Source: Cloacibacterium caeni (lineage in GTDB: Bacteria > Bacteroidota > Bacteroidia > Flavobacteriales > Weeksellaceae). Taken from it: DNA of 64,000 nt. Below are positions 8,627 through 16,747 of the stretch, piece after piece. Under the pieces are notes generated by a model. It had not been told where the DNA came from and made no database searches. It saw only the letters and a list, made by a program, of their open reading frames with translations. The stretch covers positions 1,674,001 to 1,738,000 of the forward strand of contig NZ_OU015319.1 in the NCBI RefSeq assembly GCF_907163125.1, written 5' to 3'. The translations under genes were made by a program, and so were the position numbers. Numbering within the stretch: the first letter of the stretch is position 1; every line of letters begins with the position of its first letter.

Positions 8627-10363
8627 ATGAACAAAACATTATCAATAGGACTTGCTGGTTTTTCTTTCGTAATAGAAGAACACGCATACATAAAACTGAG
8701 TGACTACCTCGCTGCACTGAGAAGTTCTCTAGAGGAATCAGAAGCAGACGAAATTATGCATGATATCGAAATTAGAATTGTAGAAATTCTAAAAGATAAC
8801 ATGGGAAAAAGAGAAGTGGTAAATGATGATGATATAGAAAAAGTAATTGCCCAAATTGGTAAACCAGAAGTTATAGAAGAGCAAGAAGAAGCTTATTTTT
8901 CTGATAAAACTGCCAATAAAAAATCAAGACCTTCATTTTCTTCGGCACAGCAAAAACAACTGTTCCGTGATCCAGAAAATATGAAATTAGCAGGTGTTTG
9001 CTCTGGTCTGGCTGCCTATTTCGGGATGGATGTAACTTGGATGAGAGTAATTTGGTTTGGTGTAGCATTTTTAGGATTGTTCACCGCTGGAATCTCTACT
9101 AGTCTTATCATTTTCTTATATGTAGTTTTTTGGATTATCCTTCCAAAAGCAGAAACGGCAGCAGATTTTCTTAAAATGAAAGGTAAACCCTTGAATTTTG
9201 ACAACTTAAAAGAAGAATCTAGCAATATCGTAAAATTTGCCAATGAATCTACTGCAAAAGTGGGTGAAATGTACAATGAAGCTAAACCTGTAGTAACTTC
9301 TGCTGGTAGCGGATTGCTAAACGTTTTAAGAGTTCTTTTCGGTGCTATTTTCGCTTTCTTAGCACTTGGAGCAATCATCGGTTTATTCTTCTTTTTCAAT
9401 TTATTTGGAAATCCAGATTTTCCTGGTGTAAGCAAAATGAACTTCTTATTTGACGATGGCGGAATGAAATATATCCTTTCTTCTCTGATTGTATTAGGAA
9501 CATTATTTCCTGCGGTTCTTTTCAGCTTAATCAGCATCAAATTATTATCTCCTAAAACTAAATTAAGAAATTTAGGATATGTATTGGGTGGTTTATTCTT
9601 AGCAATTGTGCTTTTAGGAACTTATTTCGGAGTAAACATGGCAAAAATAGATATGTCTTATAAAGGCGACAAAGAAGAAACCGAAAATATTTCTATCAAT
9701 GTTCAGCCAACTGATAGCCTTATCATTGACAAAAAACAAGTAAACATTCCAGCGAATTATACTGCTTATGATGATGATATTTTCTCTGACAAGAAAATGG
9801 TTTTCGAAGAAGATTATCCAAACGTAGAAGTCGTAAGAAATGCTAATATTACTCAGCCGTACCTCATCATCAAAAAATATGCGGAAGGTTACAACAAACC
9901 TCTAGAACTTAATGTTCCTGTAGAAGTGGTAGGCAACAAAATTTTATTGCCAAATTTCGTAAGTTATCCTTACCAATACAGATTCAGACATTACAGTGTA
10001 GATTATGAATTGGTAGTTCCGAAAGACATGAAAGTTGCAAAAGGAAACGAACATCTGAATGTAAACGGTGACCTTAATGCAAACGGAATAGATGATGACG
10101 ATGAAAATAACAACAATAAAAATGGAGATATCGTTATCGAAAAAAATAAAATCAATATCAACGGAACTACGATAGAATACGATTCTGAAAATGCTGACAG
10201 TGTAATTATAAACGGAAAAAAATATCCTAAAAAAGTTGCAGACAGCATTTTAGAAAAAGACATCAAAAATATTAACAGTCTAAAAGATTTAGAAAATTTA
10301 AAAAACCTTAATATTTCAATTAAAGATGGTGATTCTAAAATAGAAATTAACACCAAGAAATAA
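8627..10363 (+). CDS. Large PspC-domain membrane protein
   Basis: The 578-residue protein starts with a soluble helical segment of about 90 residues rich in Glu/Asp (LAALRSSLEESEADEIMHDI), like the HAAS-type regions found before PspC domains. A PspC domain follows at about residues 105-170 (NMKLAGVCSGLAAYFGMDV plus two membrane segments). More membrane spans lie at about 230-260, 280-305 and 315-335. The C-terminal 240 residues are polar and Asn/Asp/Lys-rich, without recognised catalytic motifs, and probably periplasmic. It lies 10 nt after padR, in one operon. Role in envelope-stress sensing is inferred from the family. Confidence 0.85.
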   Translation: MNKTLSIGLAGFSFVIEEHAYIKLSDYLAALRSSLEESEADEIMHDIEIRIVEILKDNMGKREVVNDDDIEKVIAQIGKPEVIEEQEEAYFSDKTANKKSRPSFSSAQQKQLFRDPENMKLAGVCSGLAAYFGMDVTWMRVIWFGVAFLGLFTAGISTSLIIFLYVVFWIILPKAETAADFLKMKGKPLNFDNLKEESSNIVKFANESTAKVGEMYNEAKPVVTSAGSGLLNVLRVLFGAIFAFLALGAIIGLFFFFNLFGNPDFPGVSKMNFLFDDGGMKYILSSLIVLGTLFPAVLFSLISIKLLSPKTKLRNLGYVLGGLFLAIVLLGTYFGVNMAKIDMSYKGDKEETENISINVQPTDSLIIDKKQVNIPANYTAYDDDIFSDKKMVFEEDYPNVEVVRNANITQPYLIIKKYAEGYNKPLELNVPVEVVGNKILLPNFVSYPYQYRFRHYSVDYELVVPKDMKVAKGNEHLNVNGDLNANGIDDDDENNNNKNGDIVIEKNKININGTTIEYDSENADSVIINGKKYPKKVADSILEKDIKNINSLKDLENLKNLNISIKDGDSKIEINTKK

Positions 10364-10364
10364 A

Positions 10365-10431
10365 TAGTTCTAGTTTAGTTGGGTTGCTGATGATAACAAC
10401 AGAAACTTCCGCAACCCTACACTAGAAACTA
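10365..10431 (+). other. Long imperfect hairpin after the pspC gene
   Basis: GGGTTGC (10381-10387) pairs with GCAACCC (10411-10417), and the outer flanks (CTAGTTTAG and CTAGAAACT regions) extend the stem with internal loops. There is no T-run, so it is a structured 3' UTR rather than a classical terminator. Confidence 0.45.
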
Positions 10432-10555
10432 AGTAGCCGAAGAGAACGATATTTTATAAAATTTTAACATTTAAAATATTTTAAAATTAAAAATAATTAA
10501 TAACTTCGCTAAGTGAATGAAACTCACATAAAACAAACAAAAAACACTTGAAATT

Positions 10556-10618
10556 ATGATACAATTTGTCTTAGAAATCGTGATGAAAATAATGGAGTTC
10601 ATCAGCAGTCTATTTTAG
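10556..10618 (+). CDS. Possible 20-residue hydrophobic small protein
   Basis: ATG at 10556 opens a 20-codon frame (MIQFVLEIVMKIMEFISSLF) ending in TAG. It would be a short hydrophobic or amphipathic helix. It lies between a structured 3' UTR and a strong terminator (10651-10689), so it would be the last gene of the PspC transcript. There is no clear ribosome-binding site, which is normal for this phylum. Coding status is unproven; conservation of the peptide in related PspC loci would decide it. Confidence 0.3.
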   Translation: MIQFVLEIVMKIMEFISSLF

Positions 10619-10650
10619 AAAGATTATAATCTATAAAATAATTATATTTG

Positions 10651-10689
10651 CAAGTAACCTTTTTGCTAGGGTTACTTGTTTTGTTTTTT
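10651..10689 (+). terminator. Strong Rho-independent terminator
   Basis: CAAGTAACC (10651-10659) pairs perfectly with GGTTACTTG (10670-10678), followed by TTTTGTTTTTT. It ends the PspC operon 13 nt before the start of the next gene. A -7-like TATATTTG (10643-10650) directly precedes the hairpin, so the hairpin might instead act as an attenuator in the leader of the acyltransferase gene. Confidence 0.75.
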
Positions 10690-10701
10690 AAAGAGAAATA
10701 T

Positions 10702-11277
10702 ATGAAATTTATTAAGAAAATTATTGCAAAGTTTATCCTTTGGGTTTGGGGTTGGAAGATTGTGTTAGAAGGTCCCGCAAGCAATTTAGACCGTTGCATT
10801 TTAGTCGTAGCTCCACACACTGCCAATGATGAATACATTTTAGGAAATCTAGCTTATTGGGTTCTAGACAAGAAACTAAAAGTTATCATAAAAGATGCTC
10901 ACACAAAGGCTTGGTACGGTTTTATCGTAAAAGCATTGGGAGGAGTTGGAATCGATAGAAGCCAAAGAAATGACTTGGTAAATTTTGTAAAAAATGAATT
11001 TGCAAAAGATGATTTCAGCTTAGTAATTACACCAGAAGGAACCAGAAGTTTTGTTAACAAATGGAGAAAAGGATTCTATCACATGGCAAAAGAATCAAAC
11101 GTTCCTATCGTTATTGCTGCTGGAGATTTTAAAACCAAAAGTATTCATTTAGGAAAACAAATTTCAGTAGAAGACATTCAGACCAGAAGCTACGAAAGCA
11201 TCATGGAAGAATTACAAGAATATTACAAAAAAATCACTCCAAAATATCCAGAAAAGTGGAATCCAAAAATCTACTAA
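10702..11277 (+). CDS. PlsC-type lysophospholipid acyltransferase
   Basis: The 191-residue protein has the fold of 1-acyl-glycerol-3-phosphate acyltransferases. An N-terminal hydrophobic segment (FIKKIIAKFILWVWGW) is followed by APHTANDEYILG at the place of the NHX4D catalytic block, and by the well-kept TPEGTRS block that binds the phosphate. In the first block the residue four positions after His is Glu rather than Asp (Asp is one position earlier), a departure from the canonical motif. I chose ATG 10702 over the upstream frame because the terminator hairpin lies within that extension. The acceptor lipid is unknown. The hot-dog thioesterase and isochorismate synthase genes follow at 18 nt. 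Confidence 0.85.
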   Translation: MKFIKKIIAKFILWVWGWKIVLEGPASNLDRCILVVAPHTANDEYILGNLAYWVLDKKLKVIIKDAHTKAWYGFIVKALGGVGIDRSQRNDLVNFVKNEFAKDDFSLVITPEGTRSFVNKWRKGFYHMAKESNVPIVIAAGDFKTKSIHLGKQISVEDIQTRSYESIMEELQEYYKKITPKYPEKWNPKIY

Positions 11278-11295
11278 TCTAAAAGTTGAATTTTT

Positions 11296-11724
11296 ATGAT
11301 GACCAACGAAGAAAAATTAGCACAGCTCAACCTTTGGAATAAAAACACTTTAATGGAAACTTTAGAAATCGTTTTCACCGATTTGGGAGACGATTATTTG
11401 GTAGGAACTATGCCCGTAAATTCTAGAGTTCATCAACCATTAGGTTTATTGCATGGTGGTGCTAATATTGCATTTGCAGAAAGTTTAGGCTCATGTCTTT
11501 CTAATATTTTGGTAGCTCACGAAGGAAAAGCTGCTGTAGGAACCAATATCAATTCTAATCACCTGAAAAGCAAAACCGAAGGAACCATTACTGGAACGGC
11601 TAGAATGATTAGAAAAGGACAAACCCTCCATTTTCTGGAAATAGAAATAAAAGACGAAAACGGAAGTTTACTGTGTCATTCTACGATGACGAACATGGTA
11701 ATTAACCGAAAAATAGAAAAGTAA
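11296..11724 (+). CDS. Hot-dog fold thioesterase (PaaI type), likely DHNA-CoA thioesterase
   Basis: The 142-residue protein belongs to the PaaI/hot-dog thioesterases: HQPLGLLHGGANIAFAESLGS contains the HGG-A/E active-site region and GTNINSNHLKSKTEG the following strand. Its stop codon overlaps the start of the isochorismate synthase gene (TAATG), so the two are translationally coupled. Given this partner, hydrolysis of 1,4-dihydroxy-2-naphthoyl-CoA in menaquinone synthesis (the MenI step) is the most likely job; this rests on context. A start at 11299 is equally possible (two ATGs in a row). Confidence 0.8.
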   Translation: MMTNEEKLAQLNLWNKNTLMETLEIVFTDLGDDYLVGTMPVNSRVHQPLGLLHGGANIAFAESLGSCLSNILVAHEGKAAVGTNINSNHLKSKTEGTITGTARMIRKGQTLHFLEIEIKDENGSLLCHSTMTNMVINRKIEK

Positions 11725-12698
11725 TGAAAGCTATTTTCAGATTACCTTTTGACGAAAAATTTATCCTGATAAATCATCATGAAGCTGCAAGAAATGTGGC
11801 TTCTTTTTTTCCTTTCACCAATGGGAAAACCATCCATTTAAAAGCAAAAAATCTAGAAGTTTGTACTTCAGAAGAACTCAAATCTTCTTTTTTTGAGGTA
11901 GAAAATTTTCCTGATATTAATGCTGAACTAAATATTCCTCAGCATGAAGAATATCTCCAAAAATTAGAAAAAGCGATTGAAATCATCAAGCAGAATAACT
12001 TACCAAAACTTGTTATTTCTAGACCTATTGCTAAAGAAATTTCTTCCATCAATTTAGAAGAAACATACCAACTGCTTTGCAAAAAATACCCAAATACGCT
12101 TTGTTATCTTCTCATTACTGATGAAGAAATTTGGATAGGTGCAACTCCTGAAATTTTGGGAAAATTCAATAAAAAAACACATGAATTTTTCACCATGAGT
12201 TTGGCAGGAACACTTCCAGTAGATGAAGAATGGAGCGAAAAAGAAATCGAAGAGCAGAAACCTGTTACCCATTATATTTCTGAAATTTTAAAAAAATATG
12301 TCACTCTGAGCGAGGTCGAAGAGTCTGAAACTTACAATCATATTTCGGGGAATATTAAGCATCTCAGAACTGATTTCACTGCTAAAATTGAAGATAATAG
12401 ACTTGAAGAATTAATTGAAGAACTACACCCTACTCCTGCAGTCTGTGGAATTCCGAAGGAATTTTGCAAAGAAAAAATTATAGAAATCGAACAATATAAC
12501 CGTGAATTTTACGCAGGTTACATTAAAATAGAAACCGAGGAAGAAATTTATTACTTTGTGAATCTTAGATGTGCAAAAATTTACAAAAATCAAGTAATCG
12601 CTTTTGCTGGTGGCGGAATTACGGCACTTTCTTCGCCAGAAAAAGAATGGCGAGAAACCGAACTAAAATCTCAAGCTATTCTTCATCATTTACAATAA
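11724..12698 (+). CDS. menF: Chorismate-binding enzyme, isochorismate synthase (MenF/EntC type)
   Basis: The 324-residue protein is a short member of the chorismate-binding family, which converts chorismate to isochorismate for menaquinone. Conserved blocks are KLVISRPIAKEI, WIGATPEILGKF, MSLAGTLPVDE, ELHPTPAVCGIPKEF, REFYAGYIK and the C-terminal AFAGGGITALSSPEKEW with Mg-binding Glu. It overlaps the thioesterase gene by one base. At residues 193-202 (VTLSEVEESE) the coding DNA is a copy of a dispersed intergenic repeat inserted in frame, see 12300-12330. Its terminator has been split by an IS element. Short length compared with EntC/MenF (about 390-430) is usual in Flavobacteriia. Confidence 0.85.
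   Translation: MKAIFRLPFDEKFILINHHEAARNVASFFPFTNGKTIHLKAKNLEVCTSEELKSSFFEVENFPDINAELNIPQHEEYLQKLEKAIEIIKQNNLPKLVISRPIAKEISSINLEETYQLLCKKYPNTLCYLLITDEEIWIGATPEILGKFNKKTHEFFTMSLAGTLPVDEEWSEKEIEEQKPVTHYISEILKKYVTLSEVEESETYNHISGNIKHLRTDFTAKIEDNRLEELIEELHPTPAVCGIPKEFCKEKIIEIEQYNREFYAGYIKIETEEEIYYFVNLRCAKIYKNQVIAFAGGGITALSSPEKEWRETELKSQAILHHLQ
12300..12330 (+). repeat. Dispersed repeat inserted in frame within menF
   Basis: The stretch containing CTGAGCGAGGTCGAAGAG within the isochorismate synthase gene has the form of the flavobacterial intergenic repeat CTGAGCGGAGTCGAAG, seen at 61061-61076 in reverse (CTTCGACTCCGCTCAG). It is translated as TLSEVEES between a conserved helix and a strand, apparently as a tolerated surface insertion. 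Confidence 0.55.
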
Positions 12699-12758
12699 AA
12701 AAATCCGCTTCTAGTGGACTGCCCCCAAAAAGTTAGACACTTTTTAGGGGCATTTTTT

Positions 12759-13283
12759 ATGGGGAAAAGTAAATATTCAGTAGACTTTAAATTAAAAGCT
12801 ATAAAGAGATATCACAAAGGGGATATTGGAACAGACGATTTAGGAAAACGTATTGGAGTTTGTGGTTCCTTGGTTCGTAAATGGATAAAATTTTATGAAC
12901 TTTATGGCGTTTCAGGACTTGTTCGGCTTTCCAATACGCATTACACAAAAGATTTTAAATTAAAGATTTTATCAGTAATTGAGAAAGAGAATTTAAGTTT
13001 AAAAGAAGCGTCGAGAAGGTTTAATATTCCTGCGGAGTCCAGTATTCTTAGTTGGCAGCGTAATTACAAAAAAAATGGTATTTTAGGTTTAGAAAACAGA
13101 CCCAAAGGAAGACCTAAAACCATGAGTAATTACAAGCGAAAAAAAAAGAAAACAGGCAAACCCTTAACAAGGGAGGAAGAACTGTTGGAGAGGATTTATT
13201 ATTTAGAAGCCGAGAACGCCATTTTAAAAAAGTTAGACGCCTTAATTCAGGAAAGGAAAAATCCAAAGCCATCGAAGAGTTAA
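12759..13283 (+). CDS. IS3-family OrfA (helix-turn-helix DNA-binding subunit)
   Basis: The 174-residue protein begins MGKSKYSVDFKLKAIKRYHK and has two successive helix-turn-helix domains (about residues 5-55 and 60-115), then a basic hinge and a leucine-zipper-like end (LLERIYYLEAENAILKKLDAL), as in the IS150 subgroup. I start at ATG 12759; an in-frame GTG at 12714 would begin outside the element. A -1 frameshift near the end can join it to OrfB. Role: recognises IS ends and contributes to the OrfAB transposase. Confidence 0.9.
   Translation: MGKSKYSVDFKLKAIKRYHKGDIGTDDLGKRIGVCGSLVRKWIKFYELYGVSGLVRLSNTHYTKDFKLKILSVIEKENLSLKEASRRFNIPAESSILSWQRNYKKNGILGLENRPKGRPKTMSNYKRKKKKTGKPLTREEELLERIYYLEAENAILKKLDALIQERKNPKPSKS
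13226..13232 (+). promoter_or_regulatory. A AAA AAG slippery heptamer for -1 frameshift
   Basis: AAAAAAG is in the right phase (A AAA AAG) of the orfA frame, and the -1 frame from here runs open into orfB. A second A-run (13257-13261) lies where the two protein families would join most naturally (ERK to SKAIEELR), so the exact site is not certain. Confidence 0.5.
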
Positions 13284-13324
13284 GGCAGGACTTTGATTTA
13301 GCAGTACTACTGCATTGTACATCG

Positions 13325-14113
13325 ATGGCAAGAAGCAGTTTTTATTACTATCAAAAACGCTTTCAAATGAAAGATAAATATGCGGAAATAAAAGAAATGA
13401 TTAAGCAGATTTATCATCGTCACAAAGGAAGGTTGGGCTATAGAAGAATTACTTTGCTTTTGAAAGAAAAAGGAATTTTGATTAATCACAAAACTGTTTT
13501 ACGACTTATGAAAATATTAGGTTTAAAGAGTATTATCCGAGTGAAGAAATATAAATCTTACAAGGGAGAGCAAGGGAAAATTGCGCCCAATGTTCTACAG
13601 AGGAATTTCAAATCGGACACTCCTAATCAGAAATGGGCAACCGATGTTACAGAGTTTAATGTATCGGGTAATAAACTTTATCTATCTCCAATCATCGATT
13701 TATTTAATGGTGAAATTGTCAGTTTTGACTTATCTGAAAGACCTGTGTTTAGCCAAATCATCAGAATGCTAAAGAAATCATTCAGAAAAGTAAAATCTAC
13801 ACAAAACATCATTCTACATTCTGATCAAGGTTGGCAATATCAAATGAAACATTACCAAAACTTGTTAAAAGAAAAAGGTATTATTCAAAGTATGTCCCGA
13901 AAAGGAAACTGTTTGGACAATGCGGTGATAGAAAACTTTTTTGGAACGATAAAATCAGAAATGTTTTATGCCAGAAAGTTTGGTTCCATTCAGGAACTTA
14001 AGATGGAAATAGTGAAGTACATTCACTATTACAACAATGATAGAATAAGACTCAATCTCAAAGGAAAGAGTCCGGTACAGTACCGAACTCTTTCCTTTGA
14101 AAATATTGTTTAA
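13325..14113 (+). CDS. IS3-family OrfB (DDE integrase domain)
   Basis: The 262 residues from ATG 13325 form the catalytic half of the transposase. The rve-type core has WATDVTEF (first Asp), LHSDQGWQYQ (second Asp) and NCLDNAVIENFFGTIKSE (Glu). The frame is open upstream to at least 13232 and encodes KAIEELRQDFDLAVLLHCTS, the usual family sequence before MARSSFYYY, so the active product is expected to be an OrfAB fusion made by -1 frameshifting. No damage is visible. Confidence 0.93.
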   Translation: MARSSFYYYQKRFQMKDKYAEIKEMIKQIYHRHKGRLGYRRITLLLKEKGILINHKTVLRLMKILGLKSIIRVKKYKSYKGEQGKIAPNVLQRNFKSDTPNQKWATDVTEFNVSGNKLYLSPIIDLFNGEIVSFDLSERPVFSQIIRMLKKSFRKVKSTQNIILHSDQGWQYQMKHYQNLLKEKGIIQSMSRKGNCLDNAVIENFFGTIKSEMFYARKFGSIQELKMEIVKYIHYYNNDRIRLNLKGKSPVQYRTLSFENIV

Positions 14114-14158
14114 TTTTGTCTAAACTTTTGGGTGCAGTCTATAGAAGCGGATTTTTCA

Positions 14159-14356
14159 TTAACTATTTTTCTGCGAAAGTTTTTTCCAAGTGTTCATAAC
14201 CAGAGTAACTAAAATTCCTATAATAGATGCGACTATAGAGAATAAGAATTTATTGTTTTCTGAATGCATAAAACCTAAATTCCAGTCGATTGCATAAAGA
14301 TTAACTCCTAAAAATATAATAAAAAGCACTAAAAAAACTTTGTAAAACGTTGTCAT
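14159..14356 (-). CDS. Small two-span membrane protein of unknown function
   Basis: The 65-residue protein has two hydrophobic segments (KVFLVLFIIFLGVNLYAI and FLFSIVASIIGILVTLVMN) and a lysine-rich tail (TWKKLSQKNS). I do not recognise a named family; small proteins of this form are common in Flavobacteriia. It lies 34 nt after marC in the same direction and just inside the terminator arm split by the IS3 element. It has an ordinary ATG start and base composition like its neighbours. Confidence 0.6.
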   Translation of the reverse strand: MTTFYKVFLVLFIIFLGVNLYAIDWNLGFMHSENNKFLFSIVASIIGILVTLVMNTWKKLSQKNS

Positions 14357-14389
14357 TGGTATGAGATTTATGATTTAATGTTGATAATT

Positions 14390-14986
14390 TTAAAATTGTA
14401 CGTAAGTAGAAAATAACTGCGCAAAGTTAGCGGTAAATAATTTAATAGAAATCGCTAAAAGGATAATTCCAAAAACTTTTTTGAAAATCATCAGCGTAGC
14501 ATCTCCTATTTTTTCTTCTAAGAAATTGGCAGATTTTAGAACGATGTAAACCAAAATGGTATTGAGCAAAATCCCTAAAATTATATTCACTACATGAAAT
14601 TCTGCACGAAGTGATAAGGTAGTCGTCAATGTTCCAGCTCCGGCTACTAAAGGAAACGCAATCGGAACGATAGAAGCAGCCTTCACGTTTTCTACTTTGT
14701 GAATTTCTATTCCCAAAATCATTTCCAAAGCAATAATAAAAATAACCAAAGCTCCCGCAATCGCAAACGAATTCACGTCTATCCCGATGAATTTTAGCAT
14801 TTCTTTTCCTACAAAAAGAAAAACAATCATCAATGCTCCAGAAACAATCGATGCTCTTTCTGCATCAATATGCCCGAATTGCTTTCTAAGAGAAACAATA
14901 ATAGGAACAGAGCCTAAAATATCAATTACTGCAAACAAAACCATAAAACAAGTCAAGGTTTCTTTAAAAGAAAACGATTCTAACAT
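14390..14986 (-). CDS. MarC-family integral membrane protein
   Basis: The 198-residue protein has six hydrophobic segments and family landmarks: FAVIDILGSVPIIVSLRKQ at the N terminus and SIVPIAFPLVAGAGTLTTTLSL in the middle. MarC proteins are inner-membrane proteins resembling transporters, without established substrate; the old link to multiple antibiotic resistance was not upheld. A -7 box (TACTTTTG, minus strand 15011-15018) lies 25 nt before the start codon, so the gene is probably transcribed separately from batD. Confidence 0.9.
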   Translation of the reverse strand: MLESFSFKETLTCFMVLFAVIDILGSVPIIVSLRKQFGHIDAERASIVSGALMIVFLFVGKEMLKFIGIDVNSFAIAGALVIFIIALEMILGIEIHKVENVKAASIVPIAFPLVAGAGTLTTTLSLRAEFHVVNIILGILLNTILVYIVLKSANFLEEKIGDATLMIFKKVFGIILLAISIKLFTANFAQLFSTYVQF

Positions 14987-15010
14987 AGTGTGATTTTTTT
15001 ATTATTTTCA

Positions 15011-15018
15011 CAAAAGTA
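15011..15018 (-). promoter_or_regulatory. -7 box of marC
   Basis: TACTTTTG on the minus strand, 25 nt before the marC ATG and between marC and the end of batD. Confidence 0.5.
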
Positions 15019-15031
15019 TGAAATACTTTTA

Positions 15032-16744
15032 TTATTCCATAATTTCAGAATACATCGCAGTTATAGAGTTGTAAAGCTCTTCTAAATGAGAGTCGTCATG
15101 AATAGGCGAGTATTTTTCTATTGAAATTTGTTGTTCTAAATTTCTGAAATCTTCGGTGAACTGAGAACCTTTGTAATTTTCTAAAAATGCTTTCAATCCC
15201 ATTCCAAATTTTTGCTGAATATGCTGTTCTGCATCTTGTTGCAATTCTTCATAAGTAGCAAAAAATGCTGAATAGTCTCTATTAGAAATGAGTATTTTCA
15301 GATATTCTAAATTCGCTTCAAAGCCTGGTTTTAGAAGATTTTTAATTTTTTCTTCTTCTTCTCTAATCGTAGTTATTGGTTTATTTTCTACAGTAACTAG
15401 AGCTTTTTTCTTAGGTCTAATCCACAAGAAGAAAAGGAAAGTTCCCATTACAAGCACTGCCAAACCAGAGAATAAATTTTTAAAATTAAAACGGTAAGAC
15501 TGTGTGTGTTTTTCTTTTTCGATAACAGGTAAAGGAACACTGTTTAAAACATTAGCAGTATAATCATCTACAATGTCAATCGTTGATTTCTGTGCCGCAA
15601 TTTGAGCTGAATTTAGGACATTCAACACAATACTTTTCACCCCCAAATCAATGTACTGATTCAGTTCTGGATTAAAAAACGAAAACGGTTCAGTAGAAAT
15701 ATTGATTTTACCTTCATGTTTAGGAATCACCACATATTTTGCAGTAATTGAACCTTTCACTCCTTCTTTATTGGTAGATAATTTGCTTATAATCTGAGGT
15801 TTGAAAAAAGTGTAATCTTTAGATTCTATTAATTTCGGCAATTTATCTTCGTCTAAATTTCCTAAACCTGAAATTTTCACCAAAACGTCAATCGGTTTGT
15901 TTACTTCCAGAGGTTCTGTTTTTGCAATTTCTTTAATGGAAACCTGAAATTTCCCTACCGCATTTTTAAAATTCTCTGGAGAATCTTTCGGCAAAGTTTT
16001 TACATTAATTTTAACCTTATTCGAAATAATTTTACTGATTTCTGGCGTTTTCACCATTGCCGAAACTGGCTCTATTTCTACATTACCAGCTTCTTCTGGG
16101 AAAATAATAAACATAGCAATCACTTGCGAAGCCATTTCGCCATTTATATTTTCTATGTCTTGTTTTTTGTAACTGATAGGCTTAATTCTCGCATTATTTT
16201 GCTGCGGAAATTTTATATTCTCTAACTTTCTGAAGTTATCATAATTCTTGCTATAAGCTCTCAAAACCGCTACAGTTGGCTGATTTTCATAAACTTCCTT
16301 GTCTTGAACTTCTACATTCAGATACACATCTTTAGAAAGATATTCGGTTTCTGCTCGTGACGTTTCTTTCACCAAAATGTCAAAAGGTTCTGATTTATAA
16401 ATTTTACCATTTACGGTAAGTAAAGCCGAGCCAATTTTCACTTTTCCCGTAACTTTTGGCTGAAGATATAATTGATAAATGATTTGGTTTACTCTAATTC
16501 CTCTTTTTTGGTCAATGAAAGTATTTTGTTCGGAAGCACTTCCTACAATATCGAATTTTGATAAATCAGGAAGACGAAGCGGACTCTGCTGTTCCATGTT
16601 TTCGCCTACCACTTCTTGTACAATGGTGAGAACAACGGGTTCATTTTGCTTCGGTTCTTTGGTGTTGACATCAGTCAAAACGGTAACTTGTCCGTAAGAA
16701 ATTGCAGACATTACAAAAAATAATATGTTGAGAATTTTTTGCAT
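15032..16744 (-). CDS. batD: BatD family protein
   Basis: The 570-residue protein has an N-terminal signal peptide (KILNILFFVMSAISYGQ), several beta-sandwich repeats with the family pattern of bacterial Ig-like modules (DVNTKEPKQNEPVVLTIVQE, LEVNKPIDVLVKISGLGN), a membrane span near residue 425 (GLAVLVMGTFLFFLWIRP) and a cytoplasmic tail. It is the last gene of the Bat operon, 3 nt after batC. Bat proteins are linked to aerotolerance in Bacteroides and are thought to work with a MoxR ATPase as an envelope complex; the biochemical role is not settled. Confidence 0.9.
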   Translation of the reverse strand: MQKILNILFFVMSAISYGQVTVLTDVNTKEPKQNEPVVLTIVQEVVGENMEQQSPLRLPDLSKFDIVGSASEQNTFIDQKRGIRVNQIIYQLYLQPKVTGKVKIGSALLTVNGKIYKSEPFDILVKETSRAETEYLSKDVYLNVEVQDKEVYENQPTVAVLRAYSKNYDNFRKLENIKFPQQNNARIKPISYKKQDIENINGEMASQVIAMFIIFPEEAGNVEIEPVSAMVKTPEISKIISNKVKINVKTLPKDSPENFKNAVGKFQVSIKEIAKTEPLEVNKPIDVLVKISGLGNLDEDKLPKLIESKDYTFFKPQIISKLSTNKEGVKGSITAKYVVIPKHEGKINISTEPFSFFNPELNQYIDLGVKSIVLNVLNSAQIAAQKSTIDIVDDYTANVLNSVPLPVIEKEKHTQSYRFNFKNLFSGLAVLVMGTFLFFLWIRPKKKALVTVENKPITTIREEEEKIKNLLKPGFEANLEYLKILISNRDYSAFFATYEELQQDAEQHIQQKFGMGLKAFLENYKGSQFTEDFRNLEQQISIEKYSPIHDDSHLEELYNSITAMYSEIME

Positions 16745-16747
16745 TAA

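Larger units (their letters stand above)
12715..14141 (+). mobile_element. IS3-family insertion sequence, complete
   Basis: The 1427-bp element begins TGGACTGCCCCCAAAAAGTT and ends, read inward on the other strand, TAGACTGCACCCAAAAGTTT, giving imperfect terminal inverted repeats. A 3-bp duplication TAG flanks it (12712-12714 and 14142-14144), as usual for IS3. It carries orfA and orfB in the -1 arrangement with an A-rich frameshift motif. All three DDE residues are present, so it may be active. Confidence 0.9.
12697..14157 (+). terminator. menF terminator split by the IS3-family element
   Basis: The left arm (AAAAAATCCGCTTC, 12698-12711) and right arm (AAGCGGATTTTT, 14145-14156) lie on the two sides of the IS. 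Removing the IS and one TAG copy gives a perfect palindrome, 14+14 nt, ending in a T-run, typical of a bidirectional terminator for menF and the leftward gene at 14159. As it stands, the arms are 1.4 kb apart. Confidence 0.75.

Noticed and set aside
9016-9540. 174-residue frame opposite the large PspC gene
   Set aside because: Antisense shadow; composition follows from membrane-protein codons on the other strand.
12714-12758. GTG 12714 as start of IS3 orfA
   Set aside because: It begins in the flanking target duplication, outside the element; ATG 12759 gives the usual OrfA start.
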